This document shows, piece after piece, positions 36,755 through 50,389 of a stretch of 64,000 nt of DNA; within the stretch, counting starts at the first letter, position 1, and each line of letters begins with the position of its first letter. The notes beneath the pieces were generated by a model, which was not told the origin of the DNA, made no database searches, and saw nothing but the letters and a program-made list of their open reading frames with translations. The stretch spans positions 2,093,607-2,157,606 of the forward strand of contig CM053244.1 of the NCBI GenBank assembly GCA_028583405.1. Reading direction: 5' to 3'. This stretch comes from Pogonophryne albipinna (taxonomy: Eukaryota > Chordata > Actinopteri > Perciformes > Artedidraconidae). The position numbers and the translations under genes are program-made.

Positions 36755-38258
36755 CACACTAAATTCTACTACTACTACTACTGGTCCGGTTAAGGCAACA
36801 CATGTGGTTTGTGTTAGAGAAGGTGCCTGGGTGGAGATTAAGCAAGACTACAAATCTAACCTTGCAGCTCTGTGAGGCTGTACATTGGATTACAATCATG
36901 GTTTGAGCTAAATGATAACTTCATCATTCTCACAGTGTTGAAGCAAACATGGCTGATGTTTTGCAGATATAATGTTTTGATAAACAGATGGTGACAATCT
37001 TAGTTTAGCATCTTAGCAAGCTTGCAACTACGAATTAGGGCAAACACAAAAGTTAGTAGGGTAATGGTAATGTCTCTATTTTTGCTCATTCTTACGTCAC
37101 TGTAAACCAATAAACATCAAGCAAAATAAACTATTGGTCAATTTTTGCATTTGAATGAAGAACATATGCTGCTGTTTTCCCTGGAGTATGGTCTGTGTAT
37201 TGCTCAAAGGGGGATCCAAAACAGGACAATCAGAAGGTATCAAAGGTGTGTGGAGGTGTTGCCCATATTCTGTTTGCCACACAGTGTGGTTGCTAAGTAA
37301 ATGTAATAAATCATACCTCAGCTCAACCAATCAGCCCCCCTAAAAACCAGGAGCTCTGTCACTGAATGCTGTGTACTTTCATCTCAACCTTGAGCTTCAT
37401 TCACAGACATCAATGAGGGTGTGCTGGTCAAAAAAAAGGAAAAGAGTAGGAACTCTCAATGCCTTTCCCTGGACAGTGGAAACATTTGCACATATCATGT
37501 GGACATCTTCTCTGACCTTTTCCTTTGACCTCTTTCGGATCTCTGCATACCTGATGGGTTTTGGACTGAATGCAAAGAGGCCAATGGGAAACACAGAATC
37601 TGCCCATGCACAGTGCTCATGTCTGCACCTCTTCATATTACTGTGACCTTGTTCAGAGACAGGTAGATGAAGATAGAAAGGGAGGGGTGCACGGACTGAA
37701 AGAGGGTCGGATTGAAAGATGAATAACTTACGGGGAGAAGAAGAGTCCAAAGTGAATGAAAAGAGCTGAAAGTTTAAGAAATGATTTTCCACATTTGCAT
37801 GAAAAGGAGACTCTTGAATGGCATGGTTAATTTGTATATCATGTAAAAATAAATGTAATCATATAGCACCTTTCTAAATGGAAATTCCAGACCCTTGGTA
37901 GCTTTCCCATGTTAGTGCAGTTTACCATTTTATATATAATAAACACAAAAACTGCTAAGTGTCTCCATTTAATTATTATGCCTGTTGATGTTTAGTTTAA
38001 TCTAGTTTTAGCATACATTGAATTTAAATAGTGCATATTTGTTTATACTGCAACTTAACTGCATACAACTCTACAACACTGTGTAGAAGCAGAACTATCT
38101 GAAAGCATGACAAACTCAAATGATATATTTCAGAAAGAGCCCCCCAGGAGGAATAGTGGTGAGAACTGACAACAAGCTTTCTTGATGTGCATTTTAAGTA
38201 AGCAGTGTTGTTGTCTAACATGTTACAAGTTACATGTTACATGTTACATGCTACTAAC
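36755..38258. other. No gene or repeat recognised
   Basis: 1.5 kb with ordinary composition. Overlapping frames at 37371-37792 occur on both strands and show no domain. Possibly host sequence. Confidence 0.45.
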
Positions 38259-39506
38259 CAGAGGTGTGGACTCGAGTCACATGACTTGGACTCGAGTCAG
38301 ACTCGAGTCACCAATTTGATGACTTGAGACTCGACTTGACAAAACACTTGCGACTCGACTTGGACTTGAACACCAATGACTCGGGACTTGACTTGGACTT
38401 GAGCCTTCTGACTTGAGGTGACTTGATCATTTAATTCAGAGGTCTCCAACACGCCGATCGCGAGCTGCTGCTAGAAGAGAAGACTCCCGTCGGGGAGAGC
38501 AGAATCTTCAGCCGCTCCTACTCTTGCTGAGAATCCTTGCAGGCAGGGGCGGGACTTTATTTAGCTGGGCCACCATGCGGCCAATCATATGCGAGGACAC
38601 ACTAGGATCATACCATTATGTGAAAGAAGGGTGGGGGGCACAGCAGGTGTAGTGGGATAGGCCAGCTGCACAGAGCGACGGGGAGACGGATTTAAATGCA
38701 AGCGCGTCGGAAAAAGTCAAGAAATGAGCGAAATCCGAATAAAGAAGCAGCGTCTGGCTGCTTTTCAATGATATTGGAGAAAGCAAAGCCGAGTGCAGGA
38801 TTTGTAAAATGAAAATAACCTTTTTTGGTTACCTTTATTTTGGTAACCACTCAGGATTTACTGTCAGAGGTGGGAGAAGTTCAGATGTTGTACTTGAGTA
38901 AAAGTACCAGAGTGTAGGAATACTCGGTTACAATAAAAAGGTCCTGCATTCAAAATGTTACAAGTAAAAGTACAAAAGTATTAGCATCAAAATATAGTTA
39001 AAGTACCACCTGCAGAGGGATCTAGATGCAGGTGTTCTCTTCCCCATAGAGACTGCCTGGCTGCACATTATCCCTTGCATAAAGATAGATTGTGGGTCCC
39101 TCACAACATGTTGTACACAGTGGAAATAAACATTCTGGTTACCTCAACATCAGGGATCTTATACATTAAACTCCTTCTGAATCAAACCGTCACGGTAGCA
39201 TTACCTTACTGATCCCTCTTAAAGTAGAAAAAACACGTTACTTTACCAGCAGAGAGAAAATGGATTATTAAATTATTAATGTGACTAATAAAGAGCAATT
39301 TGATTATTAAGTATTATTCTGTTGATCGATGTCATTACATTTGATGAAAAACACATAATGACTTGTTTATGACTCGTTTTGTCAAAGTTTAGGACTTGGA
39401 CTTGACTTGAACTTGCCCATCCTGACTTGAGACTCGACTTGGACTTGAGCGCAAAGACTTGAGACTTGACTCGGACTTGCAAAACAATGACTTGGTCCCA
39501 CCTCTG
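38259..39506. mobile_element. hAT element with nested hAT ends
   Basis: Ends CAGAGGTGTGGACTCGAG and, on the complement, CAGAGGTGGGACCAAGTC, with ACTTGGACTTGA-type subterminal repeats. Flanks CTACTAAC (38251-38258) and GTACTAAC (39507-39514) are a 7/8 target duplication. Inside, at about 38437, another hAT end (CAGAGGTCTCCAACACG) begins. It is followed by a short MSEIRIKKQR start and ECRICKMK, the first half of a BED zinc finger. At about 38864 a third hAT end (CAGAGGTGGGAGAAGTTC) follows. Confidence 0.85.
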
Positions 39507-40032
39507 GTACTAACAACGTGAAACGATATAAACACTGAGATATCTTTAATACTGAGGTGGAGTCTTTTCATGTGGTGTTTGCTACAGGTCCACAAGGTAC
39601 ACGTTCTTTAGCCGTAGAAAGTATGCGCCAAATGTTCTGTGAATTAGTTGGCGGAACTATTTGACACCTTGTAATTTATCCTTTCATATCGTGTGAAAAC
39701 AACATATATAAAAGATGTATACATATATATGTATGAAGCATCCACCACCAGCACTAGTTACGTATCTCTCTTGTGAATATATGCAAAGTGTTGGCATGTG
39801 TCAGGCCCCGTCCACACAGAGACGAAATGGATTTCGAACCGAAGTTGATTTAAAAAAAGTCTTCCGTCCACACGGAATCAGCTCAAGAAACGTGTCCGTC
39901 CACACGAAAACGTTCGAAAACGCTGGAGACGCTGTATGTGACCCGCTCTATCGAAATTAGTCGGAAGTCGCAACGGCTCATTTAAAAATAAACGTGGATT
40001 TGCGTGAAAAACTAGTTTTTCGGGGTTCGGGT

Positions 40033-40615
40033 GTTTTGATTGATTTTAAACAAACAAAGTCTTGGCTTTCAGAATATGAAACTTTTATTTCCAAAATCAC
40101 ACGATAAATATATTTTTGAAGCTTGTAAAGGGAAGAAGACAGGTACCTCTCACTCGCAATCTGCTCTTCCGCAGCGCCGCCCCCTCCCTCCGGCTGAAAT
40201 TATGAATGTAAGAGTATAGTAATCATAGATAACACGGCAGGGTCCGTTACAGTTTGTTTTCATCTGATTTCAATTAAACAAAGTCTTGGCTTTCAGAATA
40301 TTAAACTTGTTTCGGCAAATTCAGATGATAAATACAACTTTGAAGCTTGTAACGGCATAATTACAAGCGGAGAACGGAGTAACTTAACGTCACAGCAGGC
40401 ATAACAACAGCCGGCGTTTCTCGTGAGTGTTTTCCCCGGGAAACAAACACAATACACACAAATGCAAAAATACAAACACACACACTTGCGAGCTTCCCCC
40501 AGACCAGTAATCCAAACTAAAATATCTTCCCTCCGTAGTATTTTGATAATTTGCTCCGCTAATAATCAATCAGATCGATGGATTCCAGAGAAGAGAAAAC
40601 TTTGAAGGCCTTTTT
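40033..40615 (+). repeat. hAT leader module, copy C
   Basis: Matches 33500-34050: two AAACAAAGTCTTGGC blocks, GAAATTATGAATGTAAG, the CCCCGGGAAACAAACAC segment and CTCAAAA end. It stops before the transposase ATG. Confidence 0.75.
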
Positions 40616-40625
40616 CTCAAAAGGA

Positions 40626-43524
40626 TGACTCGTATGAAGGTAGATGCGAGAGCTTGTAAAATCTGATGTGAGCACTTGTAGAAATTAAATCTGAGCTTGT
40701 GTGCATACATTTACACTTGTATAAAAATATCCACGTATCTGTGAACCAAATTTGAAGTCACAGAAGAAAAAAATGAACTTAGTGATGAAATGTTCACTTG
40801 CAGAAAAATATATATTTTTTAAATATATTGTCCATTACAACTGCAATTTGGTTATTACAACCTCTCAAATCAGTAATTACAACTTCACAAATCTACTCTG
40901 TGGCAGTATAAATCGACGAATCTGCGGCCTTGACTTTTGCTACATCTCTTGCAATGAATGTGTCGCTAAAGTAATTTTCACCAGTAGATGTGGGGGGAGG
41001 GTGGGGGGTTGGAGCGGAGCTATCAGAACGACGAGGCGCAAGCTCGGGTCAGTCACACACAAGTCACAGCCATAGTCTGCTGTTGCCCCTTTCACACCAA
41101 CGCAGCTCCGTGCTTCACTCACAATAACAACAATGGGGGACTGCGTCGGGTCAATGATCGTGTTACTTTTAATCATACGAAGCCAGATTAAATTAAATAA
41201 CTACTTCTCCAACCTTATACTTTTCTCCAGAGTGCCGTGGTTCATTGTTTATTAATGTGTTTCAGCGGCATTTACCGACCACTGCAGTGCTGCTCGTCCA
41301 CCGGAGTTTATTCTCCCGTTAACTCACAGCAGCGGCTGCTGCAAAGTATTCACTGTCTGACTGTCACACAAGCAGCTGATAAATATCCCCAATTTCCCAT
41401 AAGTGAATGTGTTTCAGTATGAATTGACGCTGTTTGGCATCACAACGCTGTTATGAAAGTTTCTCTGGTATAAAATGGGTGATGTTAGCAAAGCAACCGA
41501 AGCTAAACTGACTATAACTTGACTACCTGTTGCGATCATATTGTGGCATAAGCCGTTTTCTACAGGCACATTTTACCTGCGTATTTTTATGATTCTACTT
41601 GTGATAGTCGGACACGACAACCTGTGCAGCCCATGTATTGATTCCATCTGATAGCTGCTATAATACAAAACAAAACGTCTGCCTCTCTCCACAATGATCA
41701 ATAACAGCGAACGGATGGTCAAAGTAAGGTACAAATAAACATAATCACACGAAGCCTGGTTAGTGTTGCCTGACTTTATAAAGTGTGTTTTTTTTTTTAC
41801 AAGTGTGTGGTTACGTTCTAGTCACTTTGCTCAGTGCTACTGCTTGTTTCAACTTTTATTAATTAATTTTTTCGGGGAAAAGAGCCGGCTCCGCTGCGGC
41901 GTGAACAGGAAAAACCGGTGCTTATCAGGCTCAAACTCCGAACCGGCCCTGGAACCGCGTTGGTGTGAAAGGGGCAACATGCGGGGCCCCGCAGTCATCC
42001 GGTTCGACATGACTATGGCTGTGTGACTGACCCGAGCTTGCGCCTCGTCGTTCTGATAGCTCCGCCCCTTCGCTCCAACCCCCCTTCCTCCCTTCACATC
42101 TACAGGTGAAAAAACGACACATTCATTGCAAGAAGTGTAGCAAACGTCAAGGCCGATGTATACTGCCACAGAGCAGATTCATGAAGTTGTAATGACTGAT
42201 TTGAGAGGTTGTAATAACCAAGTTGCAGTTGTAATGGAAAATATATTTAAAAAATATGTATTTTTCTTAATGCTGTCAAAATTATCGCGTTAACGGCGGT
42301 AATTAATTTTTTGAATTAATTGCGTTAAAATATTTAACGCATTTAACGCATGTGCAGAATGGCCCGCCCCATACATCCCATCAGTGGCAGTGCCAGGGTA
42401 TGGCTGGGGTAGGCTACACCCATACCAAGAAATGGCTTAGCCCCACCATGACAAATGATGTTAAAGTAAGCAAAATAAAGTCTGCCAACTCGCGCGGAGT
42501 AAATTGCACAGACAGCTTTAGTAAGATTGATTTCAGTAGCCACTTGTCTGGAAATACCGAAGACCAGAAACGGTTTGGAAAACTTTTGTCACGTAGTGAT
42601 CGTCTTCTCAATAGAACATCTTTGATAATGTCTTCTGGCCAATCAAATCAAGATAACGGCGTGGTGTTGTTGCAGGAAGTCCCGACGGAGAATACTTTTG
42701 CTGGGGTGCATAACTGGTACGCAGGTTATGTGCGTAATCTGAAATGCGTACTGTCACTTGTGTCACAAAGCGCATTTGCGTACCGACGTACTTGTGAAGC
42801 TTTTCCAGAAGGCGGTTAGATCATCGGACGACAGAGTCGGTCTCCGTGTGCACAGACAGGGCTGCTGTTAACGTCGGTCTGTACAACGGCATTGTGCCAA
42901 AACTACGCCAACCGGCTGCGAAGGGAGACTCCTCCCCCCCCCCCCCCCCCCACCTTCACTGGAGAACTGCGCTAAAACAGCTGATCACAACGTTCACACT
43001 CTGTGGTCACGAAGTACTCCACTAGCCCCCCCGTCGACTTTCCTGAAGTACTCCCCCGTTGATAGAAATCAACACGTAATGAATTAAGACCCCACGGTTT
43101 GATGATTGATAGGTGTGTGGGTTGTCTTTCATTTTGACACGAAGAAAAATGTTATAATAAACATAGATACTGTATGTTAAATGGATATATCCGCCTTCTT
43201 TCATTTATCTTTCCATTCCCACAACAATATACATAAAGAAATGGCATATTTTGGACATAGTTCGAATGGTGATTAATCATGATTAATTAATTTTTAAGCT
43301 GATTAATCTGATTAAAAATGTTAATCGTTTGACAGCCCTAATTTTCTACAAGTGAACATTTCATCATTTTTCTACAAGCTACAAAACTTTTATTTTTTCC
43401 TGTGACTTCAAATTTGGTACACAGATGCGTGGATATTTTATACAAGTGTACATGTATGCACACACGCTCACATCAGGTTTTACAAGCTCTCGCATTTTGC
43501 ACCATATCTCCCTTCATAACTCGG
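40626..43524. mobile_element. Long-inverted-repeat element (foldback type)
   Basis: Left arm 40626-41110 and right arm 41985-42271 plus 43341-43524 are inverted copies (ATGCGAGAGCTTGTAAAA..., CAAATCAGT..., GAACGACGAGGCGCAAGC). The arms together are about 450-480 bases, around an 880-base spacer without a recognised gene. Frames such as 40752-41075 and 41849-42169 are the same arm read in opposite directions and are not genes. Confidence 0.7.
42272..43340. mobile_element. hAT-like element (GCTGTCAAA ends) inside the right arm
   Basis: Left end GCTGTCAAAATTATCGCGTTAA, complement of right end GCTGTCAAACGATTAA, with AATTAATT-rich subterminal sequence. Flanks TTTTTCTTA and ATTTTCTAC resemble a diverged 8-base duplication. 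Internal 42390-42660 and 43065-43145 match parts of the hAT at 61114-62075, so it carries a piece of that family. Confidence 0.65.
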
Positions 43525-43770
43525 TGACAGTCATTATTTTGCTTAATATTTGGAGTACAACAACAATCCTGATATCATTTGAAAGCTAGGAATCTCCTCT
43601 TTCCAACATTGTACACAACTCAAAATGTGTCTTTGGGTCAATGTGACTGATTTCGATAGAGCAGGTCGCATATCCCGGGCCTGTAAGTGGCGCTGTTCTT
43701 CCGCCACAAAATACACCAAAAGCAGCGAATAATAAGACCCCCCCCTCCCCCCTCCCGAGCATGGGCATAA

Positions 43771-44920
<1,150 letters not shown>

Positions 44921-44951
44921 ACACGTTCTACTCACCTGAAGCTCCTGGCTC

Positions 44952-45471
44952 ATATCTATGAGGGGCAGTGTAGGCCAAAATTCAAAATCACCTCGCACAC
45001 ACTCTACTGAAAACATCTGGCCTTGCACACACACTACTGAAATACTCTCCCATTCACTACTGAACACCTCGCACCCACACTACTGAAAACATCTGGCCTT
45101 GCATACACACTACTGAAATACTCTCACATTCGCTACTGAACACCTCACACACACACTACTGAAAATTAACCTCACACACACACTATTGAAATCATCTCAT
45201 ATTTGCTACTGAACACCTCACACACACACACACGACTGAAAATGTACCTCACACACACACAACTGAAAATTAACCTCACACACACACTATTGAAATACTC
45301 TCGCATTCACTAGTGAACACCTCACACACACACACACTCCTGAAAAACATTTTACTGAAAGGTTCTCAGTAGGGAATGTGCATGTGTTTCACCTATGTGT
45401 GTGTGAGGGGGATTCTTGCTGTAACGGAAGTCATTGTAATGAAACGGAAGTCATTGTAATGAAACGGAAGT
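44952..45471. repeat. Left arm of a 12.5-kb inverted pair, built of tandem units
   Basis: Inverted counterpart of 56807-57467. It starts with GGGCAGTGTAGGCCAA, contains many units of the form CTCACACACACACTACTGAAAA with variants, and ends CTGTAACGGAAGTCATTGT. A 20-base segment (TCATTGTAATGAAACGGAAG) is duplicated near the inner end. Confidence 0.85.
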
Positions 45472-45809
45472 AACAAAGAACAATACTGCAGTGATACAGT
45501 AGGTAGCGATAATTCTCGTCTTCTCTGTTTGGAAGTCGCCGTTAAAGAAGAAGAATGAAACAGAAGGTCCAATTCAGCATGGATTTATAGAGAAACTGCA
45601 CTGCAGCCTGGACCGAGCAGTCTACAAACTGAGACGGTCTGGTCTATGGAGGTGTTCTTGTTTACATCACCTGGCGCAGCTCGTGAGGTGGCCTAGCAAC
45701 CCGCTAGCAACATGCACAGCTGCAATAAGCTAACAAGCTAAGTAAACCGAAATTGAGCCAGAACCTTTCCTATTTTGTTTTACAATTGTGGTAAAATATT
45801 GTCTTGTTG

Positions 45810-47010
45810 CAGTTTCCAGATATAGAGAGGTCCATAAGTGTCTTTGTTAATCATCAATGGCCTTTGCCATTAACAGGGGAACTACAAGGGACATTTTCCC
45901 CAGATATAATGCAGTTCAATTCTTGGTAGTTAATGATGCATATCCTGTAGACCCATAAAGAGGCCTTGAGAATTGAGTCACACAGTTAAGGTCTGAATTA
46001 TCAATAAATGTATTCAGTCCAGTAATCTGACCTCGAGGTGAGAGGGAGTTCAGCTATGGCTTTAGGCTACAAGGACAGTTAACTTTGGTTAGTTGACTGA
46101 TCTTGTGGCCCCATGACGTTTAAACGTTTACAAATATGGCTCTCATGAAGAAAGACATGTGACATCTGGAGGGCAGCAGGATTGGAGGTGAATGTGTGTC
46201 TATTGCAGCAACTAGATGGGATTACTGCTCAACCTCAACCTACCTGTGTTTGTGTTCCATTGATTTCTCTGTTTTATTCTTTCATGATGTGAGGACTGAA
46301 TTGCTACAAACATTGTGGAGTAGTTGGCTTAAACATGTTTTATTACTCTGTATGAAGAAGGTGCAGTTATGCAGGACAGGAGACTAGGTGGTGGAGGAGA
46401 CATTCTTCTTAAGATCTCCAGCATGTCAAGTAGCAGGGAAGTCTACATATCTTGAATAATATATGTGTGTGTTTAATTACTTTGTATTAATAATAGCAAT
46501 CTGTAACAAGAAGCTGGAAATATGATAAGTGAAACAATTGTATTTTGGAGTAAGTGGAGAGGGCTGCATGTGAAACTGTGTGTGTTAAACCGGGCCGCAG
46601 AGAAGGGAGGAGGGGAGAATGCATGTTGTAACCGGACACCTTAGAATGTGTCTGCCTGTTTGTGTGTGCCAATCAGTGATCTCCTTGAGGGAGTCTCTGC
46701 ATAACTCCTCCCACAGGAACTACCATATGTCTCTGTGAAGTCCTATTTCTCGTTCTCTCTTCCTCCTGCTGACAAGACAAGTAAGTTGTCTCCCAGCGGG
46801 AGGAACCAGAGCCGGGGTAATCCGGATTACTTCGTGATGTTGTGTTATTGTATCTTTTGCCATTAAATCAGCATATTTGTTATAACCTTACCCTGGTTGC
46901 TTTTAATTCTTCCTCTGTTAATATGAACCATTCACAAAAGGACACGCGGAGGCAGAGGGGGGGCCTCAGAGCCCCCGCCAAAGAGTGTGACTTCTGCCTC
47001 AATACCATTT
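45810..47010 (+). mobile_element. Solo-LTR-like copy related to the ERV at 9786
   Basis: Matches the complement of 9786-10700 in order: CTTGTTGCARYTTCCAGATAT, ATTTCTCTGTTTTAT, CTTAAGATCTCCAG, TTTAATTACTTTGTATTAA, then AACCTTACCCTGGTTG near the end. An ATTAAA signal (about 46862) fits the LTR poly(A) signal. The exact tips and target duplication could not be fixed. Confidence 0.55.
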
Positions 47011-47192
47011 ATTGAAGTGATTGATATTTCAGGCTGAGACGATAATGGCCAGTTAAATATGGTTGATTAAGCTGTGTACTTCTAGCCAACAGTTAGTTAA
47101 CAGTAAGTAAATATAGGAGTAACCTATGTACTCCAGCCTGACGCTAACTTACGTCTGTTGCTCCCGGTCTGCACGGTTTACGTTGCTTAAGG

Positions 47193-47947
47193 CAGTGGTT
47201 CTCAAATGGGAGTACGCGGACCCCTAGGGGTACGTTGGAGTACTGCAGGGGGTACGTGAGATTTATTTTATGTTAATGAAAAAAACAACATAAGTAGGCT
47301 AATGCATTTAAACAAACTACTAATAGTAGATTAACTACTTTATTCAAAGTTTTACAGTAATTCTGAATAATAAAATGGGAAAAATAAACGGGGTGCTCTC
47401 TTTTCCTCTCCCTCTCCCTCTAACAGCCCATCAGTCTCGAGTCGTGCAGCTCGCTGAACCTGTAATAAGTGACCCGACAGTAAAGAATACACATATTTAT
47501 AACTAGTTTAGCTTGTTCCAGAGTAGATAAACTAGCTAAGTGTGTTAGGTCTAACTCTTAGTGTATTTAATTTTGCTCCACTCAACGGTCCATCACAGCG
47601 GCGGAGCTGTGATCCGGAAGAGCTGCGTGTTGTCCGTCAGCAGCAGCTGATCTGATCTCTGATCTCTCTCTCGTGTCCGGTATATACTTCACTCGCGTTG
47701 ATGTCCAAATCTGTCAGATCTAGCTAGTTCTAATTAATTATATGACTGCCTGCTTATCAAAGGACACCTAAACAATAAGCGTTGCTTGGCAACGGCATGT
47801 GGTCGCAAGTATAGCGCAGCATTATGCATATGTGTATGAGGGGTCAAAATCCCATGCTCATATTTTTTTCTCTTCATTCCCACGCCCCAAAATAAATAAA
47901 TAAATAGATATACCAATTTTAGGAAAAGTAACGAAGTTTGAGCAGTG
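47193..47947 (-). mobile_element. hAT element sharing a promoter segment with 36240-36660
   Basis: The left tip CAGTGGTTCTCAAATGGG is a typical hAT end; the right tip (TTTGAGCAGTG) is degenerate. The interior 47430-47810 matches the complement of 36240-36660 over about 400 bases (ACTGTCGGGTCACT, ATCAGCTGCTGCTGACG, AGTATAGCGCAGCATTATGC). Confidence 0.5.
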
Positions 47948-49059
47948 TGGGTTTTATATTAACAGAGTTACACATATTTCAAAATGCGAAGTGTAATAAC
48001 TGCAGTGGCCTTCCTGTCACCGAGAATGACAAAGATCTTCAGTGAAGCACAAGCCCATATTTCTCACTAAATTGTACAACTTATTAAAAAGATCAGTTCA
48101 ATGCAACTAATGTCGTCTTAGTGTTATTGCATGATGTTAAAATTGGTTTGCCATGAATTTAGTGATGGATTGTAAATGTAGCATTTAAGTGTTTCTCAGT
48201 TACAATGTTGTTGTTTTAATAAATGATGGTGCAGCACTGTTATGGAGGACGGAACATGACATAAGTATAAATAAATAAATGTGTAAATAAATGTATGAAG
48301 AAATACAGGAATAAATAAATAAATACGGAAATAAATAAATAAATACAGGAATAAATACATGAGGAAATAAATAAATAAATAAAAGAATAAATATGGAAAT
48401 AAATACTTGAATGTATAAATAAATAAATAAAAGTCGAAAATAAAACAGAACACACGTTATTATATATCTTTAATATATTTCTACATTTACGGTCACTTAC
48501 ATTTATTTATTTATGTATTTCCGTGTCCGTATGCTAATGAGGTGGGCGGTCCTAACCTCAGTCTGAAGCATGATTGGTTACAGGAGTGAAAGTTTAAAAG
48601 TCTCAAAAATGCTACAACTACTGTCACAAACTGGATGAATGTGAAGTATTTTGTTAAAGGAGGATGAAAGCGTAATTAAGGAGCACTATTGGAGTGACTT
48701 TGATGGTTATTGGACTCAGGATTAATTCATTTGGATTCCCGCTGTATGAAGAAATTAAATGACCGCGCGGAAGTGGAAACAATTCACAAAGGGATTAAAC
48801 TGTTTAAAACACATGCTCAAAGTAAGCCGGATTTTGCCAATGTGTTTATGTGGATTCAAAAGACACCGATCTGATCGGAGCAACTGTGACGAATAATCCA
48901 ACTGAAACCGGCATGGACAATGACTATGTTTTAAAAATGCGCTTATCCAGAAAAGCCCGGTTTGGACACTTTACGGGCAGAAGAAACATTTCTATTAAAG
49001 AAGGAATTATACATTTCTGTCTTTTTATGCCTTTAATAGCTACTAACTTGAATTGTTAT
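47948..49059. other. AAAT-rich low-complexity block, no gene
   Basis: 48260-48440 consists of AATAAATAAATA-type repeats, with an inverse ATTTATTTATT segment at 48500-48520, suggesting an old palindromic MITE. The 72-codon frame at 48850-49068 has no domain I recognise. Confidence 0.4.
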
Positions 49060-50071
49060 TCAAAGTAACGCGTTACTGTAACGCCGTTATTTTTGGCAGT
49101 AACTAGTACTCTAACGCATTACTTTTTAAATTCAGTAACTCAGTTACCGTTACTACATGGTGCGTTACTCCGTTACTGCGTTAGTTTTTTTATATAGTCA
49201 ACAGCCAGGCGAACAGAGATGAGAACTGTACTTAAGTACAGTACTTGAGTAAATGTACTTAGATACTTCCTGTGTCACATGCGGAGACGGGCTGTGGGCG
49301 TGTTTGTGTTGTTTACTAACAAGACTATCATGGCGGCGGCGGAGCTCAAGTCTAGTTTCTCCACCTGGAGATATTCTCACTATTTCACTTTTGTCGAGCA
49401 CAAAGAAAAGAAAGTTTCTGTTAAATGTAAGTTGTGTCCTGGCGGGTCAAAGAGCCTATCTACTGCCCAAACCAGTAATTCAAATCTCTTAAAACATCTG
49501 CAAAAACAACATGCTGGGACGAAGCTAGTAACTAAGACCGGCACAGACCCAGACTCAGCCGACGCCACTCCACCTCCACCTAAGCAACAGCGGCTGGATT
49601 TTAACCAAGGGACTGCTAGCCAGGGAAAAGTCGATAAAGCCATTGCACGGTATGTTGTAGAACACATGCAGGCTATTGCTACAGTGGAGTCACCCGCTTT
49701 CAGGGAGCTAGTTAGCATGATACCATGTCCGGGCGGCACACGGCATATGGGACGGAAAACGTTTTCCAACTACCTGGAGAAAGAATATACAAAAATGGAA
49801 AGCCAGCTAATATCGATGCTATCCAGATTGCATATAATGCATGTCAAGTTGATCAACAGATTGTATTATTCTCCAATGCAATAACAGGACTGAAATGAAG
49901 GCTATAAGGACATTAATGGGAGCCCTTTTTTTAAGTAACTAAAAAGTTACTTTTCACAGTAACGCATTACTTTTTGGTGTAAGTAATCAGTAAAGTAACT
50001 GAGTTACTTTTGAAATGAAGTAACTAGGAATGGTAACTAGTTACTGGTTTTCAGTAACTAGCACAACACTG
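49060..50071 (+). mobile_element. hAT element with BED-finger transposase start
   Basis: The right end on the complement reads CAGTGTTGTGCTAG and both subterminal regions are rich in GTAACTAGTTACTG and GTAACGCGTTACTG. The left tip is not recognisable. A fragment of another hAT end (TACTTGAGTAAATGTAC) lies at 49228-49265. Confidence 0.65.
49330..49830 (+). pseudogene. hAT transposase, N-terminal part with BED zinc finger
   Basis: From ATG at 49330 (MAAAELKSSFSTWRYSHYF) the frame gives VKCKLCPGG and SNLLKHLQKQH, a BED finger (Cx2C...Hx5H). A proline-rich linker and the block DKAIARYVVEHMQAIATVES, FRELVSMI and TFSNYLEKEY follow, the start of the hAT RNase-H-like region before its first catalytic Asp. 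The frame then stops and the right subterminal repeat follows, so the DDE core and dimerisation domain are deleted. BED-type hAT transposases gave rise to the ZBED genes; this copy is non-autonomous. Confidence 0.85.
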
Positions 50072-50389
50072 TTTATTACACACATTTTCCCCTCATATTC
50101 ACAGTGTGGATCAACTGAGACGGCGTGGTGTCCAAATAGCTGCAGAGACACCTCAGTGTGACGGATGTCCTGTCTGTGGGTTTGGCTGGAGAGGACTGAG
50201 GTGGAGCGGTCTTTCCCTGGGAGGAGGACGTGACCTGATGGAGGAGGACCAGGCCTGATGAAGAAACCACCTAACTGCATCTGTGAGCCCATACTGGGCA
50301 CAGCTGTCACAAACAATTCAGTGTGCAGATCTTTCTGTTCACAATAAAAGAGTAGTTTCTTAGTGAATGTCTTGTATTGGTGTTTAATC

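Larger units (their letters stand above)
39805..43770. mobile_element. Four-level transposon nest
   Basis: Outer MITE halves (39805-39934 and 43673-43770) match the uninterrupted copy at 31870-32100. They are separated by an element whose ends are TATGTGACCYGCTCTATCGA in inverted orientation (39935 and 43672). Inside this lies copy C of the hAT leader module (40033-40615) and a long inverted-repeat element (40626-43524), whose right arm is split by a further hAT-like element (42272-43340). Confidence 0.65.

Noticed and set aside
37371..37792. Overlapping frames on both strands in the 37-kb region
   Set aside because: Neither shows a domain or splice pattern; judged chance frames in non-repetitive DNA.
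40752..42169. Two similar open frames in opposite orientation (LDFCYISCNECVAKV-type)
   Set aside because: They are the two arms of one inverted repeat; coding similarity is only the repeat itself.
48196..48455. Hydrophobic frame rich in Phe, Ile, Tyr and Leu resembling a membrane protein
   Set aside because: It is the minus-strand translation of an AAATAAAT low-complexity block.
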